From positions 1 to 8,557 of the forward strand of contig JADFNY010000147.1 of the NCBI GenBank assembly GCA_022563115.1: DNA of 8,557 nucleotides, written 5' to 3'. How positions within the stretch are numbered: the stretch's first letter is position 1; every line of letters starts with the position of its first letter. Below, piece after piece: positions 1 through 6,676 of this stretch. Position numbers and translations under genes: made by a program. The DNA is from Acidobacteriota bacterium (GTDB lineage: Bacteria > Acidobacteriota > UBA890). Under the pieces are notes generated by a model. The model was given only the letters and a program-made list of their open reading frames with translations, had not been told where the DNA came from and made no database searches.

Positions 1-636
1 GTACTTTCCGCGGAATCCATGGAGCGGATAGTGGCCGCCGCCGACCGCGTCGGCGCCTGGATTCTCGCCGACGAGATCTACCGTGGGGCCGAGCTCGACG
101 GCGTTGAAACCCCAACGTTCTGGGGTCGCTACGACAAGGTCTTGATCACCTCGGGTATGTCGAAGGCCTACGGTCTGCCCGGCCTGCGCATCGGTTGGGC
201 GGTGGTTCCCGAAGATCTGCGGGAATCGCTGTGGGCCCGCAAGGATTACACCTCGATCGCCATGGGCAGCCTCAGCGACCGGCTGGCGACCGAGGCTCTC
301 CGGCCCGACGCGCGCGAGCGCATTTGGGCTCGTACCCGCGGCATCCTCACCAACAACTGGCCGGTTCTCGAGGATTGGATGCGTTCGCGCGGCGACACGT
401 TCACCTGGCAGCCGCCGCGTGCCGGCGCCATCGTGTACGCGCGCTACGACCTACCGATCGGGGGCCTGGAGCTGGCAGAGCGAATGCGGCTCGAGGCCGA
501 TTGCCTGATCGTTCCCGGCGAACATTTCGACATGCCGAACTACGTGCGTCTAGGGTTCGGCCCCAGGACCGAGCGGCTCCGAGAAGCGCTTTCGCGTTGC
601 GGCCGTGTACTCGATTCCCTCCGCAGCATGGCGTAA
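1..636 (+). CDS. Class I/II PLP-dependent aminotransferase, 5' end missing
   Basis: This reading frame is open from the first base of the window, so the gene starts upstream; 211 codons remain, about half of a usual 370-400 residue enzyme. It is a fold-type I pyridoxal-phosphate aminotransferase. Numbering from the internal Met at base 19, DEIYR at 18-22 supplies the Asp that contacts the PLP pyridine nitrogen, SGMSKAYGLPGLRIGW at 45-60 contains the Schiff-base Lys (Lys49, codon 163-165) and the phosphate-contacting Arg57, and YVRLGFG at 175-181 contains the Arg177 expected to bind the substrate carboxylate. The small N-terminal part and much of the substrate-determining region are absent, so the amino-donor specificity (aspartate, aromatic or other) cannot be assigned. 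The stop codon TAA directly abuts the trpS ATG, so the two are probably co-transcribed. The family call is firm; the exact reaction is unknown. Confidence 0.9.
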   Translation, partial: VLSAESMERIVAAADRVGAWILADEIYRGAELDGVETPTFWGRYDKVLITSGMSKAYGLPGLRIGWAVVPEDLRESLWARKDYTSIAMGSLSDRLATEALRPDARERIWARTRGILTNNWPVLEDWMRSRGDTFTWQPPRAGAIVYARYDLPIGGLELAERMRLEADCLIVPGEHFDMPNYVRLGFGPRTERLREALSRCGRVLDSLRSMA

Positions 637-1662
637 ATGGAGAAGAAAACGGTTTTTTCGGGCATCCAACCCAGCGGCGAGCTGCACCTGGGCAACTACT
701 ACGGCGCCATCCAGAACTGGGTGCGATTGCAGGACCGCTTCGATTGCGTCTACTGCATCGTCGACTACCACGCCGTCACCGGCCGTACGGGCAGGGAGTC
801 CGACAAATTCCAGGACCCACGGCACGAGTCGTTAGCGACCATGTCGGTGCAGATGGCCGGCGACTTGATGGCTTGTGGCATCGATCCACGGCGCTCGATC
901 CTGTTCGTCCAGTCGCATGTCCCGGAGCACACCGAGCTCGCCTGGGTCTTCAGCTGCGTCGCATCACATGGCGACCTCACCCGCATGATCCAGTTCAAGG
1001 ACAAGGCTGACCGCTCCGACTACGTCAGCGTCGGCCTCTTCATCTATCCGGTCCTGCAGGCGGCCGACATCCTGTTGTATCGTGCCGCCAAGGTGCCGGT
1101 GGGCGAGGATCAGGTGCAGCACCTCGAGCTCGCTCGCCGGATCGGCCGGCGGTTCAACACCCTGGTGGGCGAGGAGTACTTCCCCGAGGTCGAGGCCGAG
1201 CTGACCGCCGGCAAGCGCATCATGTCGCTCGCCGATCCGGCCCACAAGATGAGCAAGAGCCTCGGAGACAAGCACTACGTCGGCCTGATGGAAGAGCCCG
1301 ACGCTATTTGGAAGAAGGTCCGTTCGGCGGTCACCGACAGCGGCGAGCAGGTCGGAGGAGAGATGAGCCCCGGCGTCGCCAACCTGTTCGAGATCTTGCG
1401 CCTCACCGGCGCCGTCGACGACGTCGTCGACGGTTTCAAGGCCCAGCACGCCGCCGGCAAGATCCGTTACGGCGACCTGAAAACCGCCGTCCAGGACCAC
1501 ATTATGCGGGTTCTCGACCCCATCCGCGAACGCCGCTCCCGGATGTCCGACGACGAGATCAGGGACACCTTGGCGGCCGGCGCCGCCCGCGCTTCGGAGA
1601 TCGCCAAGGCGACGATGGCCGGCGTGCGCGCCCGTGTCGGGGTGGGTCCGCCGCCGCGTTGA
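637..1662 (+). CDS. trpS: Tryptophanyl-tRNA synthetase
   Basis: Class Ic aminoacyl-tRNA synthetase that activates L-tryptophan with ATP and charges tRNA-Trp in the cytoplasm. The 341 residues match the usual bacterial length of about 330-350. The N-terminus FSGIQPSGELHLGNYYGAI (7-25) is the family signature with the HIGH-type motif HLGN at 17-20. YPVLQAADILLY (137-148) is the tryptophan-pocket helix, with Asp144 in the place of the indole-recognising Asp of characterised TrpRS. VPVGEDQVQHLELAR (153-167) is a conserved block, and KMSKS is at 204-208. The C-terminal helical domain appears complete. The ATG follows the aminotransferase TAA with zero spacing and no clear Shine-Dalgarno sequence, which suggests translational coupling. 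The start is fixed by the N-terminal family signature. The gene ends 12 bases before the convergent lipoprotein gene, and no intrinsic terminator is visible between them. Confidence 0.97.
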   Translation: MEKKTVFSGIQPSGELHLGNYYGAIQNWVRLQDRFDCVYCIVDYHAVTGRTGRESDKFQDPRHESLATMSVQMAGDLMACGIDPRRSILFVQSHVPEHTELAWVFSCVASHGDLTRMIQFKDKADRSDYVSVGLFIYPVLQAADILLYRAAKVPVGEDQVQHLELARRIGRRFNTLVGEEYFPEVEAELTAGKRIMSLADPAHKMSKSLGDKHYVGLMEEPDAIWKKVRSAVTDSGEQVGGEMSPGVANLFEILRLTGAVDDVVDGFKAQHAAGKIRYGDLKTAVQDHIMRVLDPIRERRSRMSDDEIRDTLAAGAARASEIAKATMAGVRARVGVGPPPR

Positions 1663-1674
1663 TCCCGGTGGGTA

Positions 1675-2187
1675 TCAGCCGCCGCCCGCTTTGGCCTCGA
1701 TCGTCGGGTTCCGCCACAACGCCGGCAGCATCTCGGCGTTGATCAGCCGCGTCATCTCCTCGGAGCGACCGCCCTCGAACACCACGCGGAAGCGGAGCTC
1801 GAGCCGGCCGTCCGGGTTGAATAGTTGGTCCGGCGAGTAGGCGACCAGATACGTGCTCAGCGGATCCGTGCACGGCTTCGGGCACAGGAAGTAGGCCACC
1901 GCGACCCCGTTGCCGAAGGTGGCGCGGTGCAGGAGGTAGCGATCGATGCGTGCCGTACCGGTCCCGAGTGCGACGTCGCCTGAGGCGGCGAGCTCGAACA
2001 ACTGAGCGCCGGCGGCGCCGCCATCGACGTCGATGATCAGCTCTCGGGTCTGCCTGTCGGTGATGTTGAGCTGCAGGGATCCACCGAATCCGGCCATGCC
2101 GCAGGCCGACGCCGTCCCCAGAATCACCGCGAAACTCAGCAGCTCCGACCAGTTGCCACGCACACGCGCCAGAGACTTGACACGCAT
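1675..2187 (-). CDS. Putative secreted lipoprotein of unknown function
   Basis: A 170-residue protein that I do not recognise. The N-terminus has a basic n-region (Arg2, Lys4, Arg8, Arg10), a hydrophobic stretch at about 15-28 and a lipobox-like ASAC ending at Cys29, so export and lipid attachment are likely, although Ala at -3 is a weaker lipobox residue. The mature part begins with a Gly-rich segment, then beta-strand-like alternation (SLQLNITDRQTRELIIDVDG), a closely spaced Cys pair C-P-K-P-C at 102-106 that could form a disulfide, and a charged C-terminus. The frame is open to an ATG at 2238, but the ATG at 2187 is preferred because AGAGG (2200-2196) lies 8 bases upstream and because the signal sequence then begins properly. 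It lies 90 bases downstream of the acyl ligase fusion on the same strand and may be read through from it. It converges on trpS. Confidence 0.75.
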   Translation of the reverse strand: MRVKSLARVRGNWSELLSFAVILGTASACGMAGFGGSLQLNITDRQTRELIIDVDGGAAGAQLFELAASGDVALGTGTARIDRYLLHRATFGNGVAVAYFLCPKPCTDPLSTYLVAYSPDQLFNPDGRLELRFRVVFEGGRSEEMTRLINAEMLPALWRNPTIEAKAGGG

Positions 2188-2243
2188 TGTCTCTTCCTCT
2201 GCGACCCTTTGTTGAACGCCAGCTGACACCATTTTCACTCTAC

Positions 2244-2277
2244 ACCCGCCATCGGTGGGGGCAAAGGAGCGGCGGGT
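2244..2277 (-). terminator. Hairpin after the acyl ligase fusion gene, possible weak terminator
   Basis: A perfect 7-base inverted repeat (ACCCGCC at 2244-2250 and GGCGGGT at 2271-2277) begins directly after the stop codon of the fusion gene and has a 20-base loop. There is no following U-tract on the minus strand, so it is not a classical intrinsic terminator. It could protect an mRNA 3' end or reduce read-through into the lipoprotein gene. Confidence 0.25.
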
Positions 2278-5007
2278 TCACCGATCTTCCGCTGCCGCTA
2301 CCAAGCGGATCACCTCGTCGCGCAGGGCCCCGATCAAGGCTTCGTCGCAGGGCGATTGATCCGGTGATAGCGCAGCTCCGAAGTCGACAGCCACGGGATG
2401 ACGCCGGATTCGGCCTTCGCGCGGCCAAACTCCGTAAGCGCCCCAGATCCCTACCGGCGCAATCGGGACCCCGAGGGTGCGGGCTAGAATCGCCGCCCCG
2501 CGGCGAAACGCTCGCACGCTACCGTCCAACGACCGGCCCCCCTCGGGGAAGATGACCAAGACCATGCCCCGGCGGAGACCCTCGGCGGCCGCCTGCATGG
2601 CGCGCTGGAGGTTGCGGTTCGAGTCGATCGGAATGTTTCGGAACAGGCGCGCCAGCAGTCCGCCGATCGGTCCCTCGAAGTACTCGCTATAACCGACGAA
2701 GAACACCCGTCGCAGGGCACTACGCGGCAGTCCCATGCAGATCAAGAACGGATCGAGGTAGCTAGTGTGGTTGCCGCAGATCATCAAGGCGCCCGACTCG
2801 CACACTTTCTCGGCGCCGCGCACGCGAAAGCCGGCGATCAACCACCAGAACCCACGAATGGCGCGCAAGACCAGCCACATCGCGTACTCGAAAACGGGCC
2901 GCCGCCGCAGGTGCCGGTCGAGATCGTCGTGTGCCCCGGCCAGCACGTTGGCCCAGGTGTCGGGCGCCTGCTCGACACTACGCCGCTCGCCGTCTGCCGG
3001 GCGGGCATCCCGCAGCGCGTCGATCAGCTCTCCCACGGTGTGGACCCGTCCGCCAACCTCGTTATCGAGAACCACGCCGCGAAGGTGCTCCAGTTCGGTG
3101 AGCAACTCGATACGATCGAGCGATTCCAAGCCGAGGTCCAGATCGAGATGATCGCCGGGGCTCACCGACGCTGCCTTGGCATAGCGCGCCACCACGTCGT
3201 GGACCTCGTCGGCCCACGCTGGAAGGTCAGGCCCCTCGGAGCCCGGAGCCGTCACCGTGGCGGCAGCCGCAGCCGGCTGCGCGGCTCTCGCCATGACGCC
3301 GGCGTCGTCTCCAACGCCCCGTTGTGCGATCTCTTCCTGCAGCACGAAGCGCTTGATCTTGCGGGTCGGCGTCCGCGGCAGCGGCTCACTGCGGATTTGG
3401 AGGCTGGTCAGGCGCTGCGGCCCCGGCAGCTTGGTGCCCATCGTCTCCAGGTCCCACTTGATCATTTCGCGCACGTTGACGTAACCGCGGCGACGGGCGG
3501 CTTCGAGGTCAGGTACGACGACCGCGTGCAGGCGCTCTCCCCTGCCCTCTGCATCGGCGACGCCGACGATGCACATTTCCTCAATCAGCTCGCTTTGCCC
3601 GTAGTAGCCCTCGAGCTCGTCGGGGTAGATGTTCTTGCCCGAAGCGAGAACGATGACGTCCTTGGCGCGCCCGGTGATCTGCAGGTGGCCGTCGGGCAGG
3701 AGGCGGCCCAGGTCGCCGGTGCGAAGCCATCCTTCGTGCAGGGCCTCCGCCGTCGCCTCCGGGTCGCGGTAGTAGCCGGTCATCAGGCTGGGTCCGCGCG
3801 CCCATACCTCGCCGATACCGTCTTGTCCGGGCTCGTTGATGCGCACGTCGACGCCTTCGATGGGGCTCCCGACGGTGTCACCGCGGAGCTCGTCGAGCGG
3901 GGTCGCGGTGATGATCGCGGTGGCTTCGGTGAGCCCATAGCCCTGGGCAAGCTGAAAGCCCCAGTCGAGGAAGTCATCGAGGACCTCGGCATTCATCTTG
4001 GCGCCGCCGGTAATGAAGAGCCGCATTTGTTCACCGAAGGGCTCGTGGGCTTTCTTCAAGAGCCGGCGCCCGATCGACCACCCGAAGCGCCGGCGAACCC
4101 AGCGGCTCAACCCGATGAGCGCACCAACGAGGTGCCGGCGCATGGGAGGAGCACCCTCGATGGCACTCGCCAGGCGGTCGTGGAAGCGGTAGAAGAACGC
4201 CGGCACGCAGACAAACACCGTGATCTGGTGGCGCCGAAAAGCTTTCATAATGCCCTCGGCGGTGAGCTCATGCAGGAAGACGACCCGCGACCCGAGGTAC
4301 AGCGGCCCGAGGCAGTTGGTGATCAGCGGCAGGACGTGAAACAAAGGCAAGACGCCGAGGATACGGTCCTCGGGCGTGAAGCGAACGCGTTTGATCCCCG
4401 CCCGGAGGTTCTCCAGCACCGAGCTCTGCCGGATCATCACCCCCTTCGGATCGCCCGTCGTACCCGACGTGTACATGATGGTGCCGAGGTCGTCCTGCGC
4501 CGCGATCACCGGGTTCCACTCCGCTCCGGTCGCGTCGTGCTCGGCGACGAGCTCCTCGAACGACGTGAAACCCTCGAGCTCCGGCGTGCCGGCGGACTCG
4601 GGAACCAACAGCCTGGGCGGCGTCGCGAGCGCTGCGCACGCAGCCCGAAGCTTCGCCGCCAACGCAACCGATGTCAGGCACGCCACCGATCCGGAATGCT
4701 CCAGCAGCCGCTTCAGAATGCTCTCGTCGAGGGCCGGGTCGAGCGGCACGGTGACGCCGCCGGCATACCAAACGGCGAGGTAGGCGACCGGCCACGCCGG
4801 ACGATTTTCCATGCAGATCGCCACCCGACTCCCATCGCCGAAGCCGGCGACCCGCAGCGCCTCGCCGAGCTGCTGAACGCGCTCGATGAGGCCGCCGTAG
4901 GTCAGGACGGTGGTGTGGTCGGCGGCCGCGTGCTCGAACGCCACCGCATCGGGGCGGGCCAGTGCGTGCCGGTGAACCGCGGCGAGGTAGCCAACTTCGA
5001 AGCTCAT
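2278..5007 (-). CDS. Trifunctional acyl-AMP ligase / acyl carrier protein / PlsC acyltransferase fusion
   Basis: Three lipid-metabolism modules lie in one 909-residue chain. Residues ~1-560 are an ANL-superfamily AMP-forming fatty acyl ligase: P-loop YTSGTTGDPKG (179-189), GYGLTEA (356-362), hinge region RTGDLG (429-434) with GRAKDVI (446-452), and the C-terminal catalytic-Lys region PRTPTRKIKR (Lys550). An Ala-rich linker (about 570-595) leads to an acyl carrier domain (~598-670) with the phosphopantetheine Ser629 in LGLESLDRIEL. Residues ~705-905 are a PlsC-type glycerophospholipid acyltransferase with HTSYLD (747-752, the HX4D motif), NIPIDS (791-796) and FPEGGRS (820-826), preceded by a hydrophobic segment (707-727) that probably seats it on the inner membrane. 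Inferred role: activate a free fatty acid, load it on the internal ACP in cis, and pass it to a lysophospholipid or glycerol-phosphate acceptor. E. coli Aas combines the two enzymes in the opposite order and uses separate ACP. The ATG at 5007 gives a full N-terminus; no good Shine-Dalgarno is visible. Confidence 0.93.
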   Translation of the reverse strand: MSFEVGYLAAVHRHALARPDAVAFEHAAADHTTVLTYGGLIERVQQLGEALRVAGFGDGSRVAICMENRPAWPVAYLAVWYAGGVTVPLDPALDESILKRLLEHSGSVACLTSVALAAKLRAACAALATPPRLLVPESAGTPELEGFTSFEELVAEHDATGAEWNPVIAAQDDLGTIMYTSGTTGDPKGVMIRQSSVLENLRAGIKRVRFTPEDRILGVLPLFHVLPLITNCLGPLYLGSRVVFLHELTAEGIMKAFRRHQITVFVCVPAFFYRFHDRLASAIEGAPPMRRHLVGALIGLSRWVRRRFGWSIGRRLLKKAHEPFGEQMRLFITGGAKMNAEVLDDFLDWGFQLAQGYGLTEATAIITATPLDELRGDTVGSPIEGVDVRINEPGQDGIGEVWARGPSLMTGYYRDPEATAEALHEGWLRTGDLGRLLPDGHLQITGRAKDVIVLASGKNIYPDELEGYYGQSELIEEMCIVGVADAEGRGERLHAVVVPDLEAARRRGYVNVREMIKWDLETMGTKLPGPQRLTSLQIRSEPLPRTPTRKIKRFVLQEEIAQRGVGDDAGVMARAAQPAAAAATVTAPGSEGPDLPAWADEVHDVVARYAKAASVSPGDHLDLDLGLESLDRIELLTELEHLRGVVLDNEVGGRVHTVGELIDALRDARPADGERRSVEQAPDTWANVLAGAHDDLDRHLRRRPVFEYAMWLVLRAIRGFWWLIAGFRVRGAEKVCESGALMICGNHTSYLDPFLICMGLPRSALRRVFFVGYSEYFEGPIGGLLARLFRNIPIDSNRNLQRAMQAAAEGLRRGMVLVIFPEGGRSLDGSVRAFRRGAAILARTLGVPIAPVGIWGAYGVWPREGRIRRHPVAVDFGAALSPDQSPCDEALIGALRDEVIRLVAAAEDR

Positions 5008-5023
5008 GGCGCCGAGAGCTTAG

Positions 5024-5103
5024 CAGGCTGCTGACGCACCCCCGCGGTCACCGTTACCGGCACCGTGGAAGAACTCCCGCGGGCACCGTTACCGACACCG
5101 TGG
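5024..5103 (+). repeat. Intergenic GC-rich repeat, two near-identical units in tandem
   Basis: Two 27-base units, 5042-5068 and 5077-5103, match at 25 of 27 positions and are offset by 35 bases; the spacer 5069-5076 is AAGAACTC. The segment 5068-5092 recurs at 7544-7568 with 23 of 25 matches, including a 16-base identical core (GAAGAACTCCCGCGGG). The left flank 5024-5047 matches 7535-7558 at 20 of 24. The repeat lies just upstream of the acyl ligase fusion start. With only two units it is not a CRISPR array. It may be a small non-autonomous repeat or the remnant of an insertion-sequence end. Confidence 0.7.
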
Positions 5104-5114
5104 CGGCAGATGCG

Positions 5115-5149
5115 AGGCGCTGCGACGCGGGCCGTCAGGCCCGGCGCCT
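5115..5149 (-). terminator. GC-rich stem-loop downstream of the proline dehydrogenase gene
   Basis: The inner stem 5128-5133/5138-5143 is a perfect 6-base pairing with a 4-base loop, and the outer stem 5115-5120/5144-5149 is another perfect 6-base pairing, separated by a 7-base bulge on one side. It starts 10 bases after the proline dehydrogenase stop on the minus strand. No U-tract follows, so intrinsic termination is only possible, not shown. Confidence 0.35.
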
Positions 5150-5159
5150 GCGGTCCGAA

Positions 5160-6056
5160 TCACCAACGGAACATCGCCTGGAGTACGTAGCGGGCGATGC
5201 GTGGGTTCTTGCGCAGCCGCCGTACCGAGTACGCGTACCACATCGGCCCGAACGGTACCGCGACACGCAGCCGGTGGCCTTTGCCGATGATGACGCGCCG
5301 CAGCTCCGCGCCAACGCCGTGCAGCATCTGGAATTCGTAGCGCCAGGCATCCAGGCCCAGACGGTCAACGATCCGGAACGCCTCCGACACCAGCCACTCG
5401 TCGTGGGTCGCGATGCCGACGTAGCAGCCACCCGTGAGCAGCTCCTCGAGCAGCGCCACGTAGCTCGTACGCACTTCCTCGCGATCGAGGTAGGCAATCT
5501 CACGCGGCTCGATGTAGATGCCCTTGCAGAGGCGAACGTTGGCCTGGGTCTCGGTGAGACGACGCACGTCGCTCAGGGTGCGGCGCAAGCACGCCTGCAC
5601 GACACAGCCGACGTTGTCGAACTTCTCGTTGAGCCGAAAGAAGATGTCGAAGGTGTCGTCGGTTGTCGGCGAGTCCTCCATGTCGATGCGAACGAAGTTG
5701 TCGTACTTGCCGGCAACCTCCAGCAAGCGCTGTACGTTCTCGCAGCAGAACTCCTTGTCGAGCTGTAGGCCCAGGTGGGTCAGCTTGATGTGGATGTTGC
5801 TATCGAGGTCTTGCTCCGCAATCGCGGCGAGAACCTCCTCGTACTGCTGGACGGCCTCCTCGGATTCAGAGCGCTGGGTGACGAACTCGCCGAGAATGGC
5901 GGTTGCCGCCATGAACCCCTGGGCGTTGATGTCTTTGATCGTGGCCACCTGCTCGTTGACCGTCTCGCCGGCAATGTACGGGGCGGCAATACGGCGCACG
6001 ATCGGCTTCGGAACCAGCGGTATCGTTGCGCCGATGAACTTGTCGAAAAGACTCAT
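5160..6056 (-). CDS. Proline dehydrogenase, monofunctional
   Basis: FAD-dependent enzyme that oxidises L-proline to delta-1-pyrroline-5-carboxylate and passes electrons to the quinone pool; first step of proline catabolism, usually at the membrane surface. The 298 residues fit a stand-alone PRODH barrel rather than a PutA fusion. Family blocks appear in order: YIAGETVNEQV (27-37), INAQGF (43-48), KLTHLGLQ (91-98), RIDMEDS (123-129), QACLRRT (154-160), VRLCKGIYIEP (174-184), GIATHD (214-219), YEFQMLHGVG (240-249) and the C-terminal substrate-binding stretch VPFGPMWYAYSVRRLRKNP (267-285), whose Arg pair 279/280 is expected to hold the proline carboxylate. The usual Glu in the RRLxEN block is Lys283 here. 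The start is supported by GGAGG at 6071-6067, ten bases upstream. No P5C dehydrogenase is seen in the window. The leader carries a large inverted repeat. Confidence 0.92.
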   Translation of the reverse strand: MSLFDKFIGATIPLVPKPIVRRIAAPYIAGETVNEQVATIKDINAQGFMAATAILGEFVTQRSESEEAVQQYEEVLAAIAEQDLDSNIHIKLTHLGLQLDKEFCCENVQRLLEVAGKYDNFVRIDMEDSPTTDDTFDIFFRLNEKFDNVGCVVQACLRRTLSDVRRLTETQANVRLCKGIYIEPREIAYLDREEVRTSYVALLEELLTGGCYVGIATHDEWLVSEAFRIVDRLGLDAWRYEFQMLHGVGAELRRVIIGKGHRLRVAVPFGPMWYAYSVRRLRKNPRIARYVLQAMFRW

Positions 6057-6111
6057 ACGAGCCAGGCCTCCGCTGCCCGGGCGAACACCCGAGAGCGCAC
6101 CACGCGACCGT

Positions 6112-6168
6112 TAGCAGACCGCGGCGAAAGTGGGACGGGTCCCATCACGCTTTCACCACGGTCTGCTA
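6112..6168 (-). repeat. 57-bp imperfect inverted repeat in the divergent intergenic region
   Basis: Left arm 6112-6139 and right arm 6141-6168 are complementary at 23 of 28 positions around a one-base centre, including a perfect outer run of 10 (TAGCAGACCG). In RNA read from the minus strand, three of the five mismatches become G-U pairs, giving 26 of 28 pairs; read from the plus strand only one does. It lies in the leader region 56-112 bases upstream of the proline dehydrogenase start. It could be a leader hairpin, a symmetric operator or a degenerate mobile hairpin. There is no U-tract beside it. Confidence 0.7.
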
Positions 6169-6176
6169 GCCGCGGG

Positions 6177-6182
6177 TATGAT
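6177..6182 (+). promoter_or_regulatory. Possible -10 box of the membrane protein/methyltransferase pair
   Basis: TATGAT matches the sigma-70 -10 consensus at 5 of 6 positions and sits where a transcript would begin near 6189, just ahead of GGAGG (6194-6198) and the ATG at 6203. No convincing -35 box is visible at 16-18 bases upstream, and that position falls inside the right arm of the inverted repeat, so an activator or another sigma factor might be involved. Confidence 0.3.
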
Positions 6183-6202
6183 ACATGCGCCCTGGAGGCG
6201 AC

Positions 6203-6676
6203 ATGGACCAGCGAGAGATCAGCTTAGCGATGGATCAGCACATGGTCGGGGTGCGGGCCATCCCGTTCGCCCTCACCAGCAGCGTATTGATTTACCTCGT
6301 TGTCGGCTGGCTGCTGGCCGTGCAGATCGGGGTCGGGCCGCTGGTGGAAGTGCCGACGGCAGTGATCGCGGCGGTGGTCGGGGCGGGCCTGGTTATCATC
6401 TTCATCGGTTATGCCGTTTCCCGGTGGATACTCGGGCAACCGGTCGGCCCCAACCCCGAGGCCGGCGCCCTGATGCAGCGCTATATCAAGGCGGTCGTGA
6501 TGGCCTGCGCGCTGCGCGAGGTGGCCGTCACCGTCGGTTTTGCGCTGTCGTTGTTCACCGCGAACTTGACCTGGGTTCTGGTCCTGGGCGGCGCCGCCAT
6601 GATCTCGATGGCGCTGCATTGGCCTCGACGCGACGCCGTCGAGGACTGGATGCAGCAACAGCAGCGCCGCTCCTGA
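6203..6676 (+). CDS. Four-helix integral membrane protein of unknown function
   Basis: A 157-residue protein with four hydrophobic segments at about 19-41, 51-77, 96-119 and 121-139, a short hydrophilic N-terminus and a charged Gln-rich tail (QQQQRRS). I cannot name the family. Helix 3 carries CALREVAVTVGFALSLF (102-118), and helix 4 ends in HWPRR. A buried Glu followed by small residues and a Pro-Arg exit recalls a group of small uncharacterised bacterial membrane proteins, but this is only a resemblance. An in-frame ATG at 6185 exists; 6203 is preferred because GGAGG at 6194-6198 precedes it and a putative -10 box would place the transcript start after 6185. The stop TGA overlaps the methyltransferase ATG by one base (TGATG), so the two are co-transcribed and probably translationally coupled. 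Confidence 0.8.
   Translation: MDQREISLAMDQHMVGVRAIPFALTSSVLIYLVVGWLLAVQIGVGPLVEVPTAVIAAVVGAGLVIIFIGYAVSRWILGQPVGPNPEAGALMQRYIKAVVMACALREVAVTVGFALSLFTANLTWVLVLGGAAMISMALHWPRRDAVEDWMQQQQRRS

Noticed and set aside
195..1010. 271-codon plus-strand frame overlapping the aminotransferase and trpS
   Set aside because: Out-of-frame shadow of two well-supported genes, with Arg/His/Pro-rich low-complexity translation.
2188..2238. Longer N-terminus for the lipoprotein starting at the ATG at 2238
   Set aside because: It would place 17 mostly polar residues before the signal peptide, and the good Shine-Dalgarno sequence lies before the ATG at 2187.
2767..5034. Plus-strand open frame of 755 codons opposite the lipid fusion gene
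   Set aside because: It is wholly antisense to a gene with intact motifs for three domains. The translation is Arg/Ala/Gly/His-rich with no recognisable domain, as expected from third-position GC bias.
5042..5103. CRISPR array
   Set aside because: Only two units with an 8-base spacer, plus a third partial copy kilobases away; no cas genes.
4962..5768. 268-codon plus-strand frame over the fusion start and proline dehydrogenase
   Set aside because: Antisense to the proline dehydrogenase and running through the intergenic repeats; no domain recognised.
6130..6675. N-terminal extension of the methyltransferase frame
   Set aside because: The extension reads as Arg/Gly-rich shadow of the four-helix protein; the ATG at 6676 fits the overlap with the upstream stop and the family's N-terminus.
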